Of a stretch of DNA of 7,498 bases, positions 6,100 through 7,498 are shown piece after piece. Location: positions 1 through 7,498 of the forward strand of contig JAJYJR010000279.1 in NCBI GenBank assembly GCA_021789355.1, read 5' to 3'. Positions within the stretch are counted from its first letter, which is position 1. Each line of letters starts with the position of its first letter. The stretch is from Chloroflexota bacterium. GTDB lineage: Bacteria > Chloroflexota > Limnocylindria > Limnocylindrales > CSP1-4. The notes below the pieces were generated by a model. The model was not told where the DNA came from. It searched no databases and was given only the letters and a program-made list of their open reading frames with translations. The position numbers and the translations under genes are program-made.

Positions 6100-6133
6100 T
6101 CAGCAGAGGGGGCGCATGGAGCGGGCGACCGGA

Positions 6134-6149
6134 TCGCCCGATCGGGCGA
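6134..6149. repeat. 16-bp perfect palindrome
   Basis: TCGCCCGATCGGGCGA is its own reverse complement. Partial copies of the same word flank it: GGGCGACC occurs at 6123-6130 and again at 6144-6151. It lies between the minus-strand remnant and the 20-bp tandem repeat, outside any gene I can support. A symmetric protein-binding site or a recombination relic is possible, but there is no direct evidence for either. Confidence 0.7.
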
Positions 6150-6190
6150 CCCCCGACCTTCGGCGGACGGAACCAAAGTCAAGGGACCGG

Positions 6191-6239
6191 CGCGCCGAAG
6201 GTGGGGCGGGCGGGCCGAAGGTGGGGCGGGCGGGCCGAA
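6191..6239. repeat. 20-bp tandem repeat, about 2.5 copies
   Basis: A 20-bp unit, cgggccgaaggtggggcggg, is repeated at 6191-6210 (one mismatch, c for g at the third base) and at 6211-6230. It continues as a 9-bp partial copy to 6239. The unit is G-rich on the + strand and C-rich on the minus strand. It lies in apparently non-coding DNA between the remnant and the small hypothetical gene, and the translations over it are low in complexity. Confidence 0.85.
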
Positions 6240-6332
6240 TCAACGCGGGCAGGGCCGGCGGCCCGGGTGCCGACGGCGGCCACGCCAGCACCACGAGGGT
6301 GGGGTGCCGCGCCTGAGGAAGCCGCAGCCCCG

Positions 6333-6563
6333 TCAGCTGCGGAACAGATCGTCGCCAACCGGCGCGCCGTCGCTCCCGACGACCCGGACCCCGCGCAGAT
6401 CTGGGATCGCATCAAGGACCCACAGGGCGTTGCCGGCATTGATCGCCTGGACGTGGGTCGAGTACGCGGTCGGCAGGATCTGCCAGCGGCCGTGACCACC
6501 GTCTTCGACCGCGACGGCCACGGCCACCCAGAAGGGCGGCTTGCCGCGCTGGCCACTGCTCAT
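6333..6563 (-). CDS. Small hypothetical protein
   Basis: This is a 76-residue protein from ATG 6563 with a very good ribosome binding site: GGGAGGG at 6570-6576, 6 nt before the start. Third positions are strongly G/C, so I consider it a real gene although it is short. The sequence begins polar, then has a hydrophobic strand FWVAVAVAVEDGGHGRWQIL (11-30), a central segment with AINAGNALWVLDAIPDLRGV, and ends GDDLFRS. There are no Cys residues, no clear membrane helix and no signal peptide. The pattern suggests a small alpha/beta fold. An in-frame ATG 45 bp further upstream would add a Gly/Glu-rich stretch but bypasses the ribosome binding site. The family and function are not recognised. Confidence 0.65.
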   Translation of the reverse strand: MSSGQRGKPPFWVAVAVAVEDGGHGRWQILPTAYSTHVQAINAGNALWVLDAIPDLRGVRVVGSDGAPVGDDLFRS

Positions 6564-7006
6564 CGGCGTCCCTCCCTCGGCTGAGTGTCTCCCCGGTTCG
6601 TTGGCCAAGCGTTGGCCGAGATTGTGTCCGGCTTTGCGGCCGACCTCACCTGAGCTGCGGTCCCTCGTCGGATCGGAGCGACCTGGAGCTTGGTCCGCAG
6701 GGGTTCGGCGTCAAGGACGCGGACGACAAGACGGCACTCGGGACGCGCTGGCCGGCGCGAAGGGCGCCGTCTGGGGTCGCCACGTCGTCCGTCACACGTC
6801 GCCCCACGGCGCCAGCCGCGGGACGCCCGATTCGAGCCGCCAGAATCCCGGCCGAATGCCCCTGTGCGCCGTCAGGCGGCCGCGTCAGCTCGTTCAGGGC
6901 CATTTCGGGACGGCAGGTCGGGGGTGGTCGCTCGACGGCCTCTCAGGGGCTCCTGCGCGGTTTCGGGTCTCGCGTCCGACAAACAGAAACGGTCCGCGGT
7001 AATGGC
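6564..7006. other. Intergenic or decayed region, no convincing gene
   Basis: This 443-bp stretch separates two minus-strand small genes. Several frames are open on both strands, but their translations are rich in Arg, Ser and Pro with mixed third positions and no ribosome binding sites. The minus-strand frame at 6646-6903, which starts MALNELTRPP, is the least bad. A short + strand stretch before TGA near 6650 (LAEIVSGFAADLT) looks like a gene end but is only about 18 codons after another stop. Direct TTGGCC repeats lie at 6601-6617. The region looks like gene debris, and I cannot name any source. Confidence 0.5.
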
Positions 7007-7261
7007 TCAGGGCACGCCGATGTGCCTCACGAGGTCCGTAAGCACAGCCACGGCCACGTCCCGGCCCACACCCCGCAGGGCGTCCAGGAGCGCGCCGAGC
7101 TTCCCCTTGCGCTCCGTGTTCGTCTCTTCGGCCAGGCGTGCCTCGAGGACCGCGATCAGCCCGTCGAAGGGATCCTCGCTGGGCCACTGGCCCACCGCCC
7201 GCCGACCCCGTTCACGCAGCCGAACGTCACGCAGGGCGAAGGGCATGGTCTGGCTGCTCAC
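7007..7261 (-). CDS. Hypothetical helical protein
   Basis: The minus strand encodes 84 residues from GTG 7261. Nearly the whole C-terminal two thirds is convincingly coding. An Arg-rich N-terminal part with RDVRLRERGRRAVGQWP is followed by EDPFDGLIAVLEARLAEET and then by two further helices, LGALLDALRGVGRD and VAVAVLTDLVRHIG, ending GVP. The second half looks like a compact all-alpha domain. The start is uncertain. GTG 7261 forms a GTGA overlap with the stop of another open frame; ATG 7246 is an alternative; and the frame stays open up to 7438 with good third positions over the first 50 or so bases beyond 7261. Neither start has a strong ribosome binding site, so the front may have been lost or may lie further upstream. 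The function is not recognised. Confidence 0.5.
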   Translation of the reverse strand: MSSQTMPFALRDVRLRERGRRAVGQWPSEDPFDGLIAVLEARLAEETNTERKGKLGALLDALRGVGRDVAVAVLTDLVRHIGVP

Positions 7262-7446
7262 GTCATCGCCCGAGATGTAGTCCCCGTCCGCCGCTTGATC
7301 GCCTGACCCACACGGGCACGCTGCCGATGGGTCAAGGGCTCCGAGACGGATGCCGCCGATGCGGGCGGCCCGCGGTGAGCGAGCGATTCGTGCGCGACGC
7401 GGGGCCCGGGTACTTGACGAGCGGCTGATCTCGCCCACCGTCGGGC

Positions 7447-7498
7447 ATGGTTCGTGTCCGACGCGCGCACGCCTTCGTGCTCGATCTCAACGACGCAC
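7447..7498 (+). CDS. Possible N-terminus of a TnpB-like protein (IS200/IS605 type), cut by the window edge
   Basis: From ATG 7447 the + strand encodes 17 residues to the end of the window, MVRVRRAHAFVLDLNDA. A short basic start followed by an aromatic-hydrophobic strand and then a DLN/DPT-type turn is the usual opening of TnpB (OrfB) proteins, the RNA-guided nucleases of IS200/IS605 elements. That match is by pattern only and the stretch is very short. A TTGAC, a common type of target-adjacent motif for these elements, lies at 7414-7418, and small hairpins occur at 7352-7373. No strong ribosome binding site is visible. A minus-strand frame is also open across this stretch, so the call is tentative. 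Confidence 0.33.
   Translation, partial: MVRVRRAHAFVLDLNDA

Noticed and set aside
6191..6239. CRISPR array
   Set aside because: The repeats abut with no spacers and there are only about 2.5 copies, so this is an ordinary tandem repeat.
5958..6584. Overlapping + strand frames of 176-208 codons
   Set aside because: They run through the palindrome and the 20-bp repeats with Arg/Gly/Pro-rich translation and lie opposite better minus-strand coding.
6541..7280. Two + strand frames of 153 and 196 codons
   Set aside because: No ribosome binding site, Arg/Ser-rich composition, and the right part is antisense to the helical protein at 7007-7261.
7300..7345. SEC-C-like CPCGSG in the upstream extension of the 7007-7261 frame
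   Set aside because: The downstream Cys/His of the SEC-C zinc motif is missing and the extension is of doubtful coding status.

Overview
The window comes from a strongly GC-rich bacterium; most third codon positions are G or C. It begins inside a respiratory nitrate reductase operon. ATGA start/stop overlaps, a leaderless-looking promoter and a bacterial tRNA-Thr with an encoded CCA fit an actinobacterial or Chloroflexota-type genome, but the sequence does not fix the lineage.

Region 1 (1-3099, all +). This holds the 3' part of narH (iron-sulfur beta subunit), narJ (assembly chaperone) and narI (diheme cytochrome b). They are joined by two 4-bp ATGA overlaps, and narG would lie upstream, outside the window. 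A 23-bp gap follows, then an HPP-family membrane protein. Members of that family have been linked to nitrite transport, so the set reads as nitrate reduction (or nitrite oxidation) plus possible nitrite movement across the membrane.

Region 2 (3100-3897). This is non-coding apart from tRNA-Thr(CGT) on the minus strand. It also holds a 15-bp tandem duplication, a canonical G-quadruplex motif 67 bp upstream of the tRNA, and a TANNNT promoter placed so that the next gene would be transcribed without a leader.

Region 3 (3898-5683, +). This is a compact two-gene cassette: a beta-class amino-group DNA methyltransferase and, overlapping it, a protein with a clear PD-(D/E)XK nuclease core. It is most likely a type II restriction-modification system, and it is the most interesting part of the window. 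I do not recognise a characterised relative or its target site.

Region 4 (5684-7498). This looks like eroded accessory DNA. It contains an open-frame tail just after the nuclease stop, a 15-bp-stem hairpin, a truncated coding remnant on the minus strand, a 16-bp palindrome and a 20-bp tandem repeat. It also has two small minus-strand hypothetical genes and, at the very edge, what may be the first 17 codons of a TnpB-like protein of the IS200/IS605 type. Together with the adjacent tRNA, this suggests a site where mobile and defence DNA has repeatedly come and gone.
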